This document shows, piece after piece, positions 25,750-35,503 of a DNA stretch of 64,000 nt. Source of the DNA: Gaoshiqia sediminis (GTDB lineage: Bacteria > Bacteroidota > Bacteroidia > Bacteroidales > Prolixibacteraceae). A program made the position numbers and the translations under genes. The notes beneath the pieces were generated by a model. That model was not told the origin of the DNA and ran no database searches. It worked only from the letters and a program-made list of their open reading frames with translations. Location of the stretch: positions 124,001 through 188,000 of the forward strand of contig NZ_JAPAAF010000001.1 of the NCBI RefSeq assembly GCF_025907915.1, given 5' to 3'. Position 1 is the stretch's first letter. The number at the start of each line of letters is the position of its first letter.

Positions 25750-27555
25750 TTAATAAGGGATTTTTCCCCCGCGTTTGCGTTCCATTTCTTTCAGGAAGAT
25801 TTTACGCATACGCAGCGATTTGGGCGTTACCTCCAGGTATTCGTCATTACCGATGTATTCAAGTGCTTCTTCTAAACTGAAAACAATGGGCGGGGCAAGC
25901 CGTACCTTGTCATCGGAGCCGGAAGCACGCATGTTGGTCAGTTTTTTGGATTGAGTGATATTCACCACCAAATCGTCGGCGCGGCTGTTTTCACCGATCA
26001 CCATGCCTTCGTAAACTTCTTGTCCCGGTTCGATGAAAAAACGACCGCGATCCTGCAATTTATTCAGCGCGTAGGCAAAGGCAGTTCCCGGCTCTTTGGC
26101 AATCAACGATCCGTTGCTGCGCCCGTCAATCGCGCCTTTCATGGGTTGATATTCAATAAAGCGGTGGGTCATAACGGCTTCGCCGGCAGTGGCTGTCAGC
26201 ATGTTGGTCCGCAGGCCGATAATGCCGCGCGAGGGGATCAGGAATTCCAGGTGGATGCGGTCGCCTTTGCGTTCCATATTTTGCATCTCACCTTTCCGGA
26301 TAGTAACCATTTCAACCACTTTCCCGGAGAATTCATCCGGCACGTCCACATGCATTTCTTCAATCGGCTCACATTTGATGCCACCAATTTCCTTGAAAAG
26401 CACCTTTGGCTGGCCAACTTGTATTTCATAACCTTCGCGACGCATGGTCTCAATCAGGACCGACAAGTGCAGCACGCCGCGACCGTAAACGGTGAACGAG
26501 TCGGCCGTTTCTGCCTGTTCCACACGCAGCGCCAGGTTTTTTTCCAATTCTTTTTCCAAACGGTCTTTCAGGTGGCGCGAAGTCACAAATTTTCCTTCTT
26601 TTCCGAAGAAAGGCGAATCGTTGATGGTAAACACCATACTCATGGTCGGTTCGTCCACGGCAATCGGGTCGAGCGGTTCCGGGTTTTCAATATCGCAAAC
26701 AGAGTCGCCGATATCGAAGCCTTCGATTCCCACCAGCGCACAAATGTCGCCGTTGTGCATCATGTCAACTTTTTGGCGGCCCAGTCCGGTAAAGGTGTGT
26801 ATTTCTTTTATTTTGCTTCGTTTGATGGAGCCATCGCGCTTTGCCAGGGCAATTTGCATGCCTTCTTTCAGGTCGCCACGGTGAATGCGGCCAATAGCGA
26901 TTCGGCCAACATACGATGAGTAGTCGAGCGAGGTGATCAGCATTTGTGGCGTTCCCGGGTTTTCTTTCGGGGCCGGAATGTGTTCCAAAATGGCATCCAG
27001 CAGTGGGCTGATGTTGTCGGTTTTCACGGCCAGGTCTTTGGTCATCCAGCCTTCTTTGGCCGATCCGTAAATGGTCGGGAAATCGAGTTGTTCTTCAGTC
27101 GCATCCAGGCTGAACATCAGGTCGAACACTTGCTCATGCACTTCTTCCGGGCGACAGTTTGGCTTGTCCACTTTATTGACTACCACAATCGGTTTCAGTC
27201 CGAGTGCCAGGGCTTTCGACAACACAAAACGGGTTTGCGGCATGGTGCCTTCAAAAGCATCGGCCAGCAGCAATACGCCGTCGGCCATGTTCAGTACACG
27301 CTCCACTTCGCCGCCAAAGTCGGCGTGACCCGGGGTGTCGATGATGTTTATCTTAACGTCGTTGTAAGTTACCGAAACGTTTTTGGCCAGAATGGTAATC
27401 CCGCGTTCACGCTCCAGGTCGTTGCTATCGAGAATAAGTTCTTGCTTTTTTTCGTGGTCTTTCAGGATGTTGCAATAATAAATCATTTTATCAACCAGGG
27501 TCGTTTTGCCGTGGTCAACGTGCGCGATAATCGCGATGTTCCTAATCTTCTGCAT
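25750..27555 (-). CDS. typA: Translational GTPase TypA/BipA
   Basis: Ribosome-associated GTPase involved in 50S subunit assembly and stress adaptation. 601 residues from the ATG at 27555 (MQKIRNIAIIAHVDHGKTTL). G motifs: AHVDHGKTTL (G1), RGITI (G2), DTPGHADFGGEV (G3), NKVDKP (G4), GSAKEG (G5); then domain II, EF-G-like domains III and V, and the TypA-specific C-terminal domain ending KIFLKEMERKRGGKIPY. A -7 box TATCTTTG (minus, 27584-27577) lies just upstream. Single gene. Confidence 0.97.
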   Translation of the reverse strand: MQKIRNIAIIAHVDHGKTTLVDKMIYYCNILKDHEKKQELILDSNDLERERGITILAKNVSVTYNDVKINIIDTPGHADFGGEVERVLNMADGVLLLADAFEGTMPQTRFVLSKALALGLKPIVVVNKVDKPNCRPEEVHEQVFDLMFSLDATEEQLDFPTIYGSAKEGWMTKDLAVKTDNISPLLDAILEHIPAPKENPGTPQMLITSLDYSSYVGRIAIGRIHRGDLKEGMQIALAKRDGSIKRSKIKEIHTFTGLGRQKVDMMHNGDICALVGIEGFDIGDSVCDIENPEPLDPIAVDEPTMSMVFTINDSPFFGKEGKFVTSRHLKDRLEKELEKNLALRVEQAETADSFTVYGRGVLHLSVLIETMRREGYEIQVGQPKVLFKEIGGIKCEPIEEMHVDVPDEFSGKVVEMVTIRKGEMQNMERKGDRIHLEFLIPSRGIIGLRTNMLTATAGEAVMTHRFIEYQPMKGAIDGRSNGSLIAKEPGTAFAYALNKLQDRGRFFIEPGQEVYEGMVIGENSRADDLVVNITQSKKLTNMRASGSDDKVRLAPPIVFSLEEALEYIGNDEYLEVTPKSLRMRKIFLKEMERKRGGKIPY

Positions 27556-27790
27556 ATATTCTCCAAAATTGAGGCGCAAAGATAGTTTTATTTCTTACGC
27601 CCGTGCCTGTTGTGCTGATTTATTGACAGTAACTTAACAAGCTGTTTTGGAAGAGCTTTTTGCTGAGAGATATTTTTTTGCAAACATGTTCTTGCTGAAT
27701 TTCAGGAGAAGATGGCTCCTGCTTCAAAGTTCAGGATGATTTTGGTGATTCTCCCCGTAATAAATTCATTCAAAACGAATGTGATTTGCA

Positions 27791-28999
27791 TTAAAAATAA
27801 TAACCGATATTAATGTTCAGTCGTTTGTTCCAGTCGGCCTTCGGGTCTCCCATGCCCAATCCTTTCCCGAAGGTATCGGTCAGCCAGGGTTGGTTTTTGC
27901 CCATGGCGTAATCCACGTACATATAAATGTTTCCGGCGGCGATCATACAACCCGGGATGAGGTGGTGCGTGTCGGCAAAAGCATCCTGCAACTTATCAAT
28001 CAGCGTGTAATCCAGATAGGCTTGCAGGCTGGTCACCGGCCCAAAATCAACAGGAATGGAATACGCCAGACCGGCCACATACATGTTGGCTTTTGCTGCC
28101 ACATCGTAAGCCGATCCGTACGCGCCCATTTGCACCAGGTCGAGCTTGAGGCCCGAATTGTCCAATGCCTGGTAATTGTAGCTTACAAATTCACCTTTAA
28201 AGTTCCAGCGTCCTTCGGTGGCATCAATATGAGCAGCAAATGCGGTAGCTGCTTTCGATTTGTTGAGTGAGCTGTTATATATGCTTCCCAGTTGCGCCGA
28301 AGCGCCCACTTCAATGCCGGGTTTCAGTTGATAGGCTGCGCGGAAATTGAAATGATCCAGTTCGCGAATGTCGGCATCAACCGTTTCGATGGTTCCTGTT
28401 GAAGGCAGGTAGTGTCCGCCGCTTCCGGGAATAATGTCATACGAATAACGGCCGGGCCCGGAATTTCCGAAGGTGACATTACCACCGGCAAAGGGGCCTT
28501 CGGGTTCGGCCTGCCGGAAGTAGGCAAAGGATAGTTTGAGCTTGTCAGTAGCCTGATAGTCAAATTTTATGCCCATGTCGTAGTCATCTTCCAGCCCTAC
28601 GTAATACGGTCCTTGAAACCACCAGGAGTGTGACGCAAAAGGCTGAATGCCAAAAGGGACTTGCGAAACGCCCAGCGACATGTACAGCTTATCGGAAAAA
28701 CCATAGCCCATATACCCGTGATGAATAAAATGTGTGCCGAAAGTGGGGTAGAAGCGATACTCAAAGCTAAGGTCGATACCCGACTTCCGGGCGTCAATGT
28801 TTAAACGCCAGGTGTCCCAGGTCATGGCCGTATTCAGCTGGGATGGCTCACTTTCGTACCAGGTTTGAATGATATTGAAGCGTACGGCTCCGCCAATTTT
28901 CAGGTAGTCATCATCGGTGCCTTGTCCATACACACTTATATCTGGCAAAAGCATGAAGATGAACAGGAAGAAATGAGTGAATCGAAATATTGCTTTCAT
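27791..28999 (-). CDS. Outer-membrane porin-like beta-barrel protein
   Basis: A 402-residue exported protein: signal peptide ending near VYGQG (about residue 26), then alternating amphipathic strands ending in NINIGYYF with the C-terminal aromatic residue typical of outer-membrane barrels. The opening DDDYLKIGGAVRFNI and the SQVPFGIQPF segment recall phosphate-selective porin O/P-type proteins, though the substrate cannot be told. It has its own good promoter and is divergent from the BCCT transporter, so both could serve uptake of one solute (inference). Confidence 0.75.
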   Translation of the reverse strand: MKAIFRFTHFFLFIFMLLPDISVYGQGTDDDYLKIGGAVRFNIIQTWYESEPSQLNTAMTWDTWRLNIDARKSGIDLSFEYRFYPTFGTHFIHHGYMGYGFSDKLYMSLGVSQVPFGIQPFASHSWWFQGPYYVGLEDDYDMGIKFDYQATDKLKLSFAYFRQAEPEGPFAGGNVTFGNSGPGRYSYDIIPGSGGHYLPSTGTIETVDADIRELDHFNFRAAYQLKPGIEVGASAQLGSIYNSSLNKSKAATAFAAHIDATEGRWNFKGEFVSYNYQALDNSGLKLDLVQMGAYGSAYDVAAKANMYVAGLAYSIPVDFGPVTSLQAYLDYTLIDKLQDAFADTHHLIPGCMIAAGNIYMYVDYAMGKNQPWLTDTFGKGLGMGDPKADWNKRLNINIGYYF

Positions 29000-29038
29000 A
29001 TCGGATTGTTTGGTTTTTGTTGATGGATTTTACTGTCG

Positions 29039-29070
29039 CAAAAATAAAAGGTTTGTTTTTAGTGAACAAT
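29039..29070 (-). promoter_or_regulatory. Promoter of the porin gene
   Basis: On the minus strand ATTG (29070-29067), a 20-base spacer and TATTTTTG (29046-29039) match the Bacteroidota promoter pattern, leaving about 33 bases to the ATG. The rest of the divergent gap (29000-29327) holds TAACTTTG on the plus strand near 29201-29208, perhaps for the BCCT gene, but without a clear -33 box. Confidence 0.6.
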
Positions 29071-29327
29071 TCTTTGTGTTGTTTAGTTAAGTCGGGTTAT
29101 TGTTCATGTTATCAAATAGATGTATGCTCTGTTTGATGAGAGGGTGGTTTTTTTGTCTGAAATTGGAGCCGTAAATGGGCGGTGATGCCCGCAAAGATTT
29201 TTAACTTTGGATCACCGGTATTTTGCAAATCAAGAAAAAAAGTAGCCAGAAATAAAGCAAAATAGCGAACAAAAGGCAACTTTCGATTTGGTTCTGTAGT
29301 AATGATTTCAAACAAACGCATATACGT

Positions 29328-30998
29328 ATGAAAGACGAAAAGGAAGACCTGGAGATCGTTGACCATCATGTTAGTACAAAAAAGTATTTTGATGTTGACG
29401 GTCCTGTGTTTTGGCCCTCGGCCATTCTTATTGTATTCTTTATTGCCATTACGCTGATTGTTGGAAAACCGATGGATCAGATATTTTCTACCATTCAGAG
29501 CGCTATTTCCGACAATGCCGGTTGGTTTTTCATTTTGGCAGTCAACTTTTTTCTTTTCTTTTGTTTTGCCATGGCTTTTACCAAATACGGCAAAATAAGA
29601 ATTGGTGGCGAAGGGGCACGCCCTGAATTTTCGCGGGGATCCTGGTTTGCCATGCTGTTCAGCGCCGGGATGGGTATCGGAATTTTGTTCTGGAGTGTGG
29701 GTGAGCCAATCAGTCACTTTGTTTCGCCTCCGATAGGTGAAGGGAAAACGTTGGAGTCGGCCAAGCTGGCGATGGATCTTACTTTCTTGCACTGGGGCCT
29801 CCATGCCTGGGGCATTTATGCTTTGGTGGGCATGTCTCTGGCCTTTTTTGCGTTCAATAAAAAATTGCCCCTGACCATCAGCTCGGTTTTTTATCCTGTT
29901 TTAGGGAAAAAAATTCACGGGCCTATCGGTAAAGTCATCAATGTATTGGCTGTGGTGGCCACGCTTTTCGGGCTGGCTACTTCGCTGGGGCTGGGTGTAC
30001 AGCAGGTCAGCGCCGGGCTAAATCACCTCTTTGGTTTGGCCGATACGGTAACTACTCAGGTGTTGTTGATTGCCGGAATTACGCTGGCGGCCACAGCCTC
30101 GGTGGTTGCCGGGCTGGATGCCGGTGTTCGGCGCTTAAGCGAGATAAATATTATTATTGGCGCCCTGTTTCTGCTGTTTATGATTTTGATTGGGCCAACG
30201 ATGTTTATCTTCGATTCCTTTACCCAAAATATAGGCAGCTACGTTCAGCACTTCTTCTCGCAAAGCTTTTGGACCGAATCGTACCAACAAAGTAGTTGGC
30301 AAAACGGTTGGACTGTATTCTACTGGGCATGGTGGATCAGCTGGTCGCCTTTTGTGGGCATGTTTATTGCCCGCATCTCAAGGGGACGAACCCTGCAGGA
30401 ATTTATTCTGGGCGTGTTGATTGTTCCTACCATTCTTACTTTTTTATGGCTTACAGCTTTTGGTGGTTCGGCCATCTTTTTGGAGATAAATGGCTTAGCT
30501 GATATTTCTACCGCTGTGAAGGAAAATGTGGCAACTTCGTTGTTTGTGTTTTTGTCAAATTTCCCTTTGAGATCCGTTAGCAGTATTGTGGGGGTCATCC
30601 TGGTTATCAGTTTTTTTGTGACTTCATCCGACTCCGGTTCGCTGGTAGTTGACAGCCTGACTGCTGGCGGGAAACTGGATGCCCCGGTTGCCCAACGCAT
30701 TTTCTGGGCCGTTACTGAAGGGGCTGTTGCCGCCGTGCTTCTCATCGGTGGTGGACTTGGCGCTTTGCAAACGGCTTCTATCATTACCGGCCTTCCGTTT
30801 GCCATCATTCTGATATTGATGGTGCACAGCCTGCTGAAAGGACTAAAAGCAGAATACAGCAACATGATGGACGTGAAGGATGCTAAAAAGAAAAAATCTT
30901 ACCAGGAAACGATTTCCGAATTGATCAGAACCCGGGAACTAACTCATCCAAAGGTGAGCAAAAAACCTCCGCATAATCATATAAACGAAAACAATTAA
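29328..30998 (+). CDS. BCCT family transporter (betaine/choline/carnitine type)
   Basis: A 556-residue inner-membrane secondary transporter with about 12 helices, taking up quaternary-ammonium compounds such as glycine betaine or choline, usually for osmoprotection. Signatures: MGIGILFWSVGEPISHF (substrate/Na-site region), FYWAWWISWSPFVGMFIARISRGRT (Trp-rich box), and FFVTSSDSGSLVVDSLTAGG. The N-terminal 25 residues and the C-terminal 40 residues are polar and cytosolic. It is followed 11 bases later by a universal stress protein, suggesting coupling to osmotic or energy stress. Confidence 0.95.
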   Translation: MKDEKEDLEIVDHHVSTKKYFDVDGPVFWPSAILIVFFIAITLIVGKPMDQIFSTIQSAISDNAGWFFILAVNFFLFFCFAMAFTKYGKIRIGGEGARPEFSRGSWFAMLFSAGMGIGILFWSVGEPISHFVSPPIGEGKTLESAKLAMDLTFLHWGLHAWGIYALVGMSLAFFAFNKKLPLTISSVFYPVLGKKIHGPIGKVINVLAVVATLFGLATSLGLGVQQVSAGLNHLFGLADTVTTQVLLIAGITLAATASVVAGLDAGVRRLSEINIIIGALFLLFMILIGPTMFIFDSFTQNIGSYVQHFFSQSFWTESYQQSSWQNGWTVFYWAWWISWSPFVGMFIARISRGRTLQEFILGVLIVPTILTFLWLTAFGGSAIFLEINGLADISTAVKENVATSLFVFLSNFPLRSVSSIVGVILVISFFVTSSDSGSLVVDSLTAGGKLDAPVAQRIFWAVTEGAVAAVLLIGGGLGALQTASIITGLPFAIILILMVHSLLKGLKAEYSNMMDVKDAKKKKSYQETISELIRTRELTHPKVSKKPPHNHINENN

Positions 30999-31009
30999 TC
31001 CAGATTATC

Positions 31010-31939
31010 ATGTACCGATTCGACCACATATTAGTTTGCCTCGATTTTACAAATATGGATGATGCGCTGATGCGTTATTCCAATTTTATCACCGAAACCC
31101 TACAGCCTAAACGTGTTTCTTTTTTGCATGTGATGCAGGAACATGGTATTCCGCGTAAAGTTTTGGCAAAATTACCCGAGCTGGATCAGCCCCTGCCCGT
31201 GTTAGTAAAAGAAGAAATCGACCGGAAATTTCAGCAGTTGGTCACTCAACGGGATGGCGTTGAATACGAAGTGCTGGTAAAGGAAGGGTACACCACTCCG
31301 ACAATTCTTGAATTTACCCGTGATGAGGAAGTACGTCTGACCCTGATGGGGAAAAAAATCGGCTTTAAGGGTGAAGGGAACATTGTGCGAAAGATTGCCA
31401 GTCTGACGCCATCGTCGGTAATGCTGGTTACCGAGAAAACTGTTCCCGAGCTGAAAAAAATCCATGTGCGGATGAATTTCAACCGAAGTTCGGAGATTGC
31501 CCTGAAGACCGCTGTCAGGCTAGCTGAATACACGGGTGCCAAATTGGCTTGTCACAATGTTTTTCGTTTTCCGATCAAATATTTTGCCCAGCCCGAGTTT
31601 GTGTCGGCCGGCAAGTTTGCCGAAATTGAGCATGAATTGAAGCAGCACAATAGTAAGGAATATCAGCATCTGATTAAGCATCTGAAATTGGAGGCTCAGC
31701 ATATTCCTTGTCAATATACCTTCGACAAAGAAAATGATGAAGCCCAGGAGTTATTCAACTTTGCAGTAAAAGATGATGCCGACCTAATTGTTATTGGCTC
31801 GAAAATCAAGTCCGAACTCAACGAAATCATCCTGGACCGAACATCGGAAAAACTGGTTGGTGTTGGAAAAGATATTCCGGTTCTCATTGTTAAAGACCGC
31901 AAACCGGTGTTGGGTTTTCTTGAAAACCTGTTTGGGTAA
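31010..31939 (+). CDS. Universal stress protein, two UspA domains
   Basis: 309 residues with two tandem Usp folds (about 1-150 and 155-300). The first opens with the classic FDHILVCLDFTN strand; the second carries the nucleotide-binding type GSKIKSELNEIIL...KLVGVGKDIPVLIVKD near the end. Cotranscribed with the BCCT transporter; in several bacteria Usp proteins bind and modulate such transporters, so it may be its regulator (inference). It converges on the lipid kinase gene with only five bases between stops. Confidence 0.9.
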   Translation: MYRFDHILVCLDFTNMDDALMRYSNFITETLQPKRVSFLHVMQEHGIPRKVLAKLPELDQPLPVLVKEEIDRKFQQLVTQRDGVEYEVLVKEGYTTPTILEFTRDEEVRLTLMGKKIGFKGEGNIVRKIASLTPSSVMLVTEKTVPELKKIHVRMNFNRSSEIALKTAVRLAEYTGAKLACHNVFRFPIKYFAQPEFVSAGKFAEIEHELKQHNSKEYQHLIKHLKLEAQHIPCQYTFDKENDEAQELFNFAVKDDADLIVIGSKIKSELNEIILDRTSEKLVGVGKDIPVLIVKDRKPVLGFLENLFG

Positions 31940-31944
31940 ACCAC

Positions 31945-32832
31945 TCAGAAGCGGGTTTGCCCGGTGTCTATCACATTCAAACGGCCTGGCTCAATACTGA
32001 TTTTTACAGGCGATTCGACTTGGATGGGTTCGCCTTCAATTTGAAAGCTGGTGAACGGTGTTGACAGCGTGATTTCGCTGGTGCAGGAAATATAACGGAC
32101 GAAGGATGATGTTTGCAGCTTTCCCGCTAAAAGTTGAAGCGCGAAAATGGGAAAGTACCAGCGCGGAAAAGCAGAAACCAGTACGAGGTCAAACCGACCG
32201 TCAGCAGGATGGGCAGCGGGGGCAATGCGGATATTGTACCCAAACTGCCCGGTATTGGCGATGTTTATCATGAAAAATTGTCCGCTGATGGTTTCATTTT
32301 CCAATTGGATAATCGCTTCTATGGGACGGTAATTGAGAACCACTTTCAGGATGCTGAGAGCGTAATTCAAGAATCCGTGTCGTTTTAGGGTTTCAAATTC
32401 AGCGGTTACGGCGCTGTCGAACCCGGTTCCCGCGATGTGCATGCACGTGCGCCCATTGATCCGGATAACATCCGTTTTGATGGTCTGGTCTCGCCGGATG
32501 GAAGTCATCAACTGGTTGATGTTCTTTTCAAAGCCAAATTCGCGGGCAAAACCATTTCCTGAGCCGGAAGGATACACCGCCAGTTTTTTATCCGTCCCGG
32601 CCAAAGATGAGGCCACTTCATTTACAGTACCGTCGCCTCCGGCAGCCACAAAAATTTCGTAATTGTCCAGTTCTTCCCGAACAACTCGGGAGGCGTGGCC
32701 CGGATGTTCGGAAAATCGGATGTCAATCTCTGCATTGTATGGTTTTAGCCGGTGATGCAGGTGACGGGCATTTCGTTTCCCTGCATTAGGGTTGACAATG
32801 AAAAGAATGCGCGGACGGGAAGGTTTTGTCAT
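31945..32832 (-). CDS. Diacylglycerol/lipid kinase family protein (YegS-like)
   Basis: A 295-residue cytosolic or membrane-associated kinase of the DAGK catalytic family, phosphorylating a lipid such as diacylglycerol or a sphingoid base. Key motifs: RILFIVNPNAGKRNA at the N-terminus and the nucleotide loop VAAGGDGTVNEVASSLAG (about 60-77), then SGNGFAREFGF. Sphingolipids are common in Bacteroidota, so a sphingosine-kinase-like substrate is possible, but the sequence alone does not decide it. Confidence 0.93.
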   Translation of the reverse strand: MTKPSRPRILFIVNPNAGKRNARHLHHRLKPYNAEIDIRFSEHPGHASRVVREELDNYEIFVAAGGDGTVNEVASSLAGTDKKLAVYPSGSGNGFAREFGFEKNINQLMTSIRRDQTIKTDVIRINGRTCMHIAGTGFDSAVTAEFETLKRHGFLNYALSILKVVLNYRPIEAIIQLENETISGQFFMINIANTGQFGYNIRIAPAAHPADGRFDLVLVSAFPRWYFPIFALQLLAGKLQTSSFVRYISCTSEITLSTPFTSFQIEGEPIQVESPVKISIEPGRLNVIDTGQTRF

Positions 32833-32950
32833 AGCTGATCGGAAAAATGCAATTTGGTTGTTTCGGGAACAAAAGCAACAAGTTTACAAAAAACCGGCTT
32901 TGCAGCCTTTCTCATTTCTTCCGATTAAAAGAAATTTATTCGTTTTGAAA

Positions 32951-33769
32951 TCAAAACCTGCCTGATTTGGCGGGTTCTTGTTTTTTTAATCTGTCTTTTT
33001 CGAGTTCTGGTAAAATAATCTCCGCGATCTGAAATCCACGCAATGGCTGAATGCTGTCCAACTTTTCTTCGTTGAAAGGTCTGCGTGAGAACTGCTTAAA
33101 CCATTCATAAAGACGGTCGTCATCGTACACGCGGTGAATGTCGTGGCCTTTGTCGGGCAGGCGACTGTACACCACCAGCGATTCGTGGTCTTTCAGTGCT
33201 TTTACCATGCGATCCGATCGGAAAACCGAAACCTGGTTATCTTTCACCCCGTGGAACACCCAAATGGGGAGGTGTACCATGTTTTCAACCCACTCGGTTT
33301 TGCCACCTCCGCATAGCGGGGCAATTGCAGCAAAGCGGTGCGGGTAGCGGTTGGCCAGCTCCCAGGTGCCAAACCCACCCAGGCTCATACCGGTGAGATA
33401 GACCCGCGAGGGGTCGATACGGTATTTCGCATTTATTTCGGCATAGATGGTGTCGAGCCAATTTTCGCTGGCCCAGTTTTTTCCCCACGGACATTGCGGT
33501 GCCACTACCAAAAAATCAAGCTTTTTCCCCCTGTCGAGGAAAAACGGCAGACCATATCGTCTGACCCGGTTCAGGTCGGTGCCCGATGCCGAGCGCCCGT
33601 GCAGGTAAAAGATGACGGGCAACAGTTCGTTTTTTAAACTGTCGTAGTTTTCAGGGACATAAGTCAGATAGTTATACCTGACCTTTTTCGCCTCGTTTGG
33701 CATTTCTGCCGCATGCTGCTGGCCTGCAAAAATCAACAAAAACAGAAATACAGCGATAATCCGTTGCAT
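32951..33769 (-). CDS. Secreted alpha/beta-hydrolase (esterase/peptidase type)
   Basis: 272 residues with a signal peptide (about 1-20, ending in GQQHAAE) and an alpha/beta-hydrolase fold: oxyanion region LPVIFYLHGRSASG, nucleophile Ser in YLTGMSLGGFGTW (GxSxG), acidic residue in FHGVKDNQVSV and His in LPDKGHDIHRVY. It resembles the phospholipase/carboxylesterase and esterase D-like secreted families; substrate unknown. It lies downstream of the his operon but behind a likely terminator, with its own A+T-rich promoter region. Confidence 0.88.
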   Translation of the reverse strand: MQRIIAVFLFLLIFAGQQHAAEMPNEAKKVRYNYLTYVPENYDSLKNELLPVIFYLHGRSASGTDLNRVRRYGLPFFLDRGKKLDFLVVAPQCPWGKNWASENWLDTIYAEINAKYRIDPSRVYLTGMSLGGFGTWELANRYPHRFAAIAPLCGGGKTEWVENMVHLPIWVFHGVKDNQVSVFRSDRMVKALKDHESLVVYSRLPDKGHDIHRVYDDDRLYEWFKQFSRRPFNEEKLDSIQPLRGFQIAEIILPELEKDRLKKQEPAKSGRF

Positions 33770-33801
33770 ATTCGTTTCAAATTAGGGTGCGAAGATAGGG
33801 A

Positions 33802-33834
33802 AAAGAACCGCTTATGCCGATATCTGCGTTCTTT
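33802..33834 (-). terminator. Possible terminator of the his operon
   Basis: On the minus strand AAAGAACGC and GCGGTTCTTT form a stem with one bulged base, about 100 bases after hisIE, followed by TTCCC. It has only a short T-tract, so moderate support. It also lies just upstream of the esterase ATG. Confidence 0.5.
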
Positions 33835-33934
33835 TTGAAGGATGGCTTCACAAGTCTTAACAAATTCTGGATGCCGCTAATCGGCTTAAAATGTCTTTTC
33901 CGGCCCGTCCCTATCATCGATTTTCCAACGCCGA

Positions 33935-34537
33935 CTACTTGTGCCGCTTTTTCAGTTCGCCTACCAAATCTTCGATGCGGTAGCCTTTGTGGGCCAGCAA
34001 TACAATCAAGTGGTAAAGCAGGTCGGCGCCTTCGTACAGGAAGTTTTCATCGTCGTTGGCCATGGCGCCGATGATGGTTTCTACGGCTTCTTCGCCTACT
34101 TTTTGTGCAATCTTACGGGTACCTTTCTGAAACAGCGAAGTGGTGTACGAACCTTCAGGCATTTCCTGTTTGCGCTGGTCGATGAAATCCTGCAAATATT
34201 CGAGGAACATCAGGTCGCTTTCTTCGTTTTCCTCGTTCCAGCACGTGTCGGCGCCGGTGTGGCAGGTTGGGCCAACGGGGTTGACTTTAATCAGGAGCGT
34301 GTCGTCGTCGCAGTCGCTCATGATTTCAACCACGTTGAGGAAATTACCACTCTCTTCGCCTTTGGTCCACAGGCGGTTTTTGGTGCGGCTGAAGAATGTC
34401 ACCTTACCGGTTTCTTCGGTTTTTTTCACGGCTTCTTCGTTCATGAAACCAAGCATCAATACTTTCAACGTGGTATTGTCCTGAATAATGGCCGGAATCA
34501 GGCCGTTCAGTTTTGAAAAATCAAGCGTTTTAATCAT
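33935..34537 (-). CDS. hisIE: Bifunctional phosphoribosyl-AMP cyclohydrolase / phosphoribosyl-ATP pyrophosphatase
   Basis: Second and third steps of histidine synthesis. 200 residues: the HisI domain (about 1-105) with the metal-binding CDDDTLLIKVNPVGPTCHTG and ADTCW cysteines, and the HisE domain (about 110-200) with KIAQKVGEEAVETIIGA and EGADLLYHLIVLL acidic helices. Last gene of the operon, 107 bases after hisF. Confidence 0.97.
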   Translation of the reverse strand: MIKTLDFSKLNGLIPAIIQDNTTLKVLMLGFMNEEAVKKTEETGKVTFFSRTKNRLWTKGEESGNFLNVVEIMSDCDDDTLLIKVNPVGPTCHTGADTCWNEENEESDLMFLEYLQDFIDQRKQEMPEGSYTTSLFQKGTRKIAQKVGEEAVETIIGAMANDDENFLYEGADLLYHLIVLLAHKGYRIEDLVGELKKRHK

Positions 34538-34644
34538 GATTGGTATTGTATTTTTTTGAATGATATTTTACTAATTCTTCCTGCAATCGGTGATTTGTTG
34601 CCGGTTTCATCTAATTTGGTTGATTGTCAGGTGTGTAGGTTGTT

Positions 34645-35400
34645 TTATCGTACAACAATTCCTTTTTCTTTAAGATATGCTTTTAGGTCGGGGATGGCAA
34701 TTTCCTTGAAGTGGAAGATGCTGGCTGCCAGTCCGGCATCGGCTTTACCCTTGGTGAACACCTCCACAAAGTGGTCCATGTTTCCGGCGCCGCCCGAGGC
34801 GATGATCGGGATGGTCAGATTGTCGGCCAGCCGGGCCAACTCGTTGCAGGCAAAGCCATTTTTGGTCCCGTCGTGGTTCATGGAGGTGAACAGTATTTCG
34901 CCGGCCCCGCGGTTTTCACCTTCTTTGGCCCACGAAAAAAGTTCCTTGTCGGTGGGGATCCGGCCTCCGTTTACCGTTACGGTCCAATGGCCGGTTGCGT
35001 CGCCGCGTGCATCGATGGCCAGCACCACAAACTGGCTCCCGAAGTTGAGCGCCAGCTCATCAATCAGCTTGGGGTTGCGCACGGCCGATGAGTTGATGCT
35101 GATTTTATCGGCGCCGGCGCTCAGCAGTGCATCGGCGTCTTTCAGTTCGCTGATGCCACCGCCTACTGTAAACGGGATGTTAATTTCGCGGGCAATGCGT
35201 TTTACCAATTCCACAAAGGTTTTGCGGCCTTCGTGCGTGGCAGTGATGTCGAGGAAAACCAACTCGTCTGCCCCTTGTTCGGCATACAATGCGCCCAGCT
35301 CAACGGGGTCGCCCACGTTTTTAATATTGATAAAATTTACGCCTTTAACGGTCTGACCGTCTTTGATATCCAGGCATGGTATGATTCGTTTTGCTAACAT
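34645..35400 (-). CDS. hisF: Imidazole glycerol phosphate synthase, cyclase subunit
   Basis: Uses ammonia from HisH to form imidazole glycerol phosphate and AICAR. 251 residues from the ATG at 35400 ([20 protein letters not shown]), a TIM barrel with the catalytic Asp in IPCLDIKDG and in [10 protein letters not shown], and [11 protein letters not shown] near the end. An upstream ATG at 35427 would add nine residues outside the conserved fold. It pairs with HisH encoded nearby. Confidence 0.97.
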   Translation of the reverse strand: MLAKRIIPCLDIKDGQTVKGVNFINIKNVGDPVELGALYAEQGADELVFLDITATHEGRKTFVELVKRIAREINIPFTVGGGISELKDADALLSAGADKISINSSAVRNPKLIDELALNFGSQFVVLAIDARGDATGHWTVTVNGGRIPTDKELFSWAKEGENRGAGEILFTSMNHDGTKNGFACNELARLADNLTIPIIASGGAGNMDHFVEVFTKGKADAGLAASIFHFKEIAIPDLKAYLKEKGIVVR

Positions 35401-35503
35401 TTGGCAGTTCCAAGTTTTAAGTTCCAAGTTTCGGGTTGAAGTTCATAAGTTCCATGTCCATGAGTACATAGGTTGAATCTATTCGGACTTATGCACCCAG
35501 TAC

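Noticed and set aside
25951-26919. 322-codon plus-strand frame opposite typA
   Set aside because: Antisense shadow; typA is complete and conserved, and the shadow has the His/Phe-rich make-up typical of such frames.
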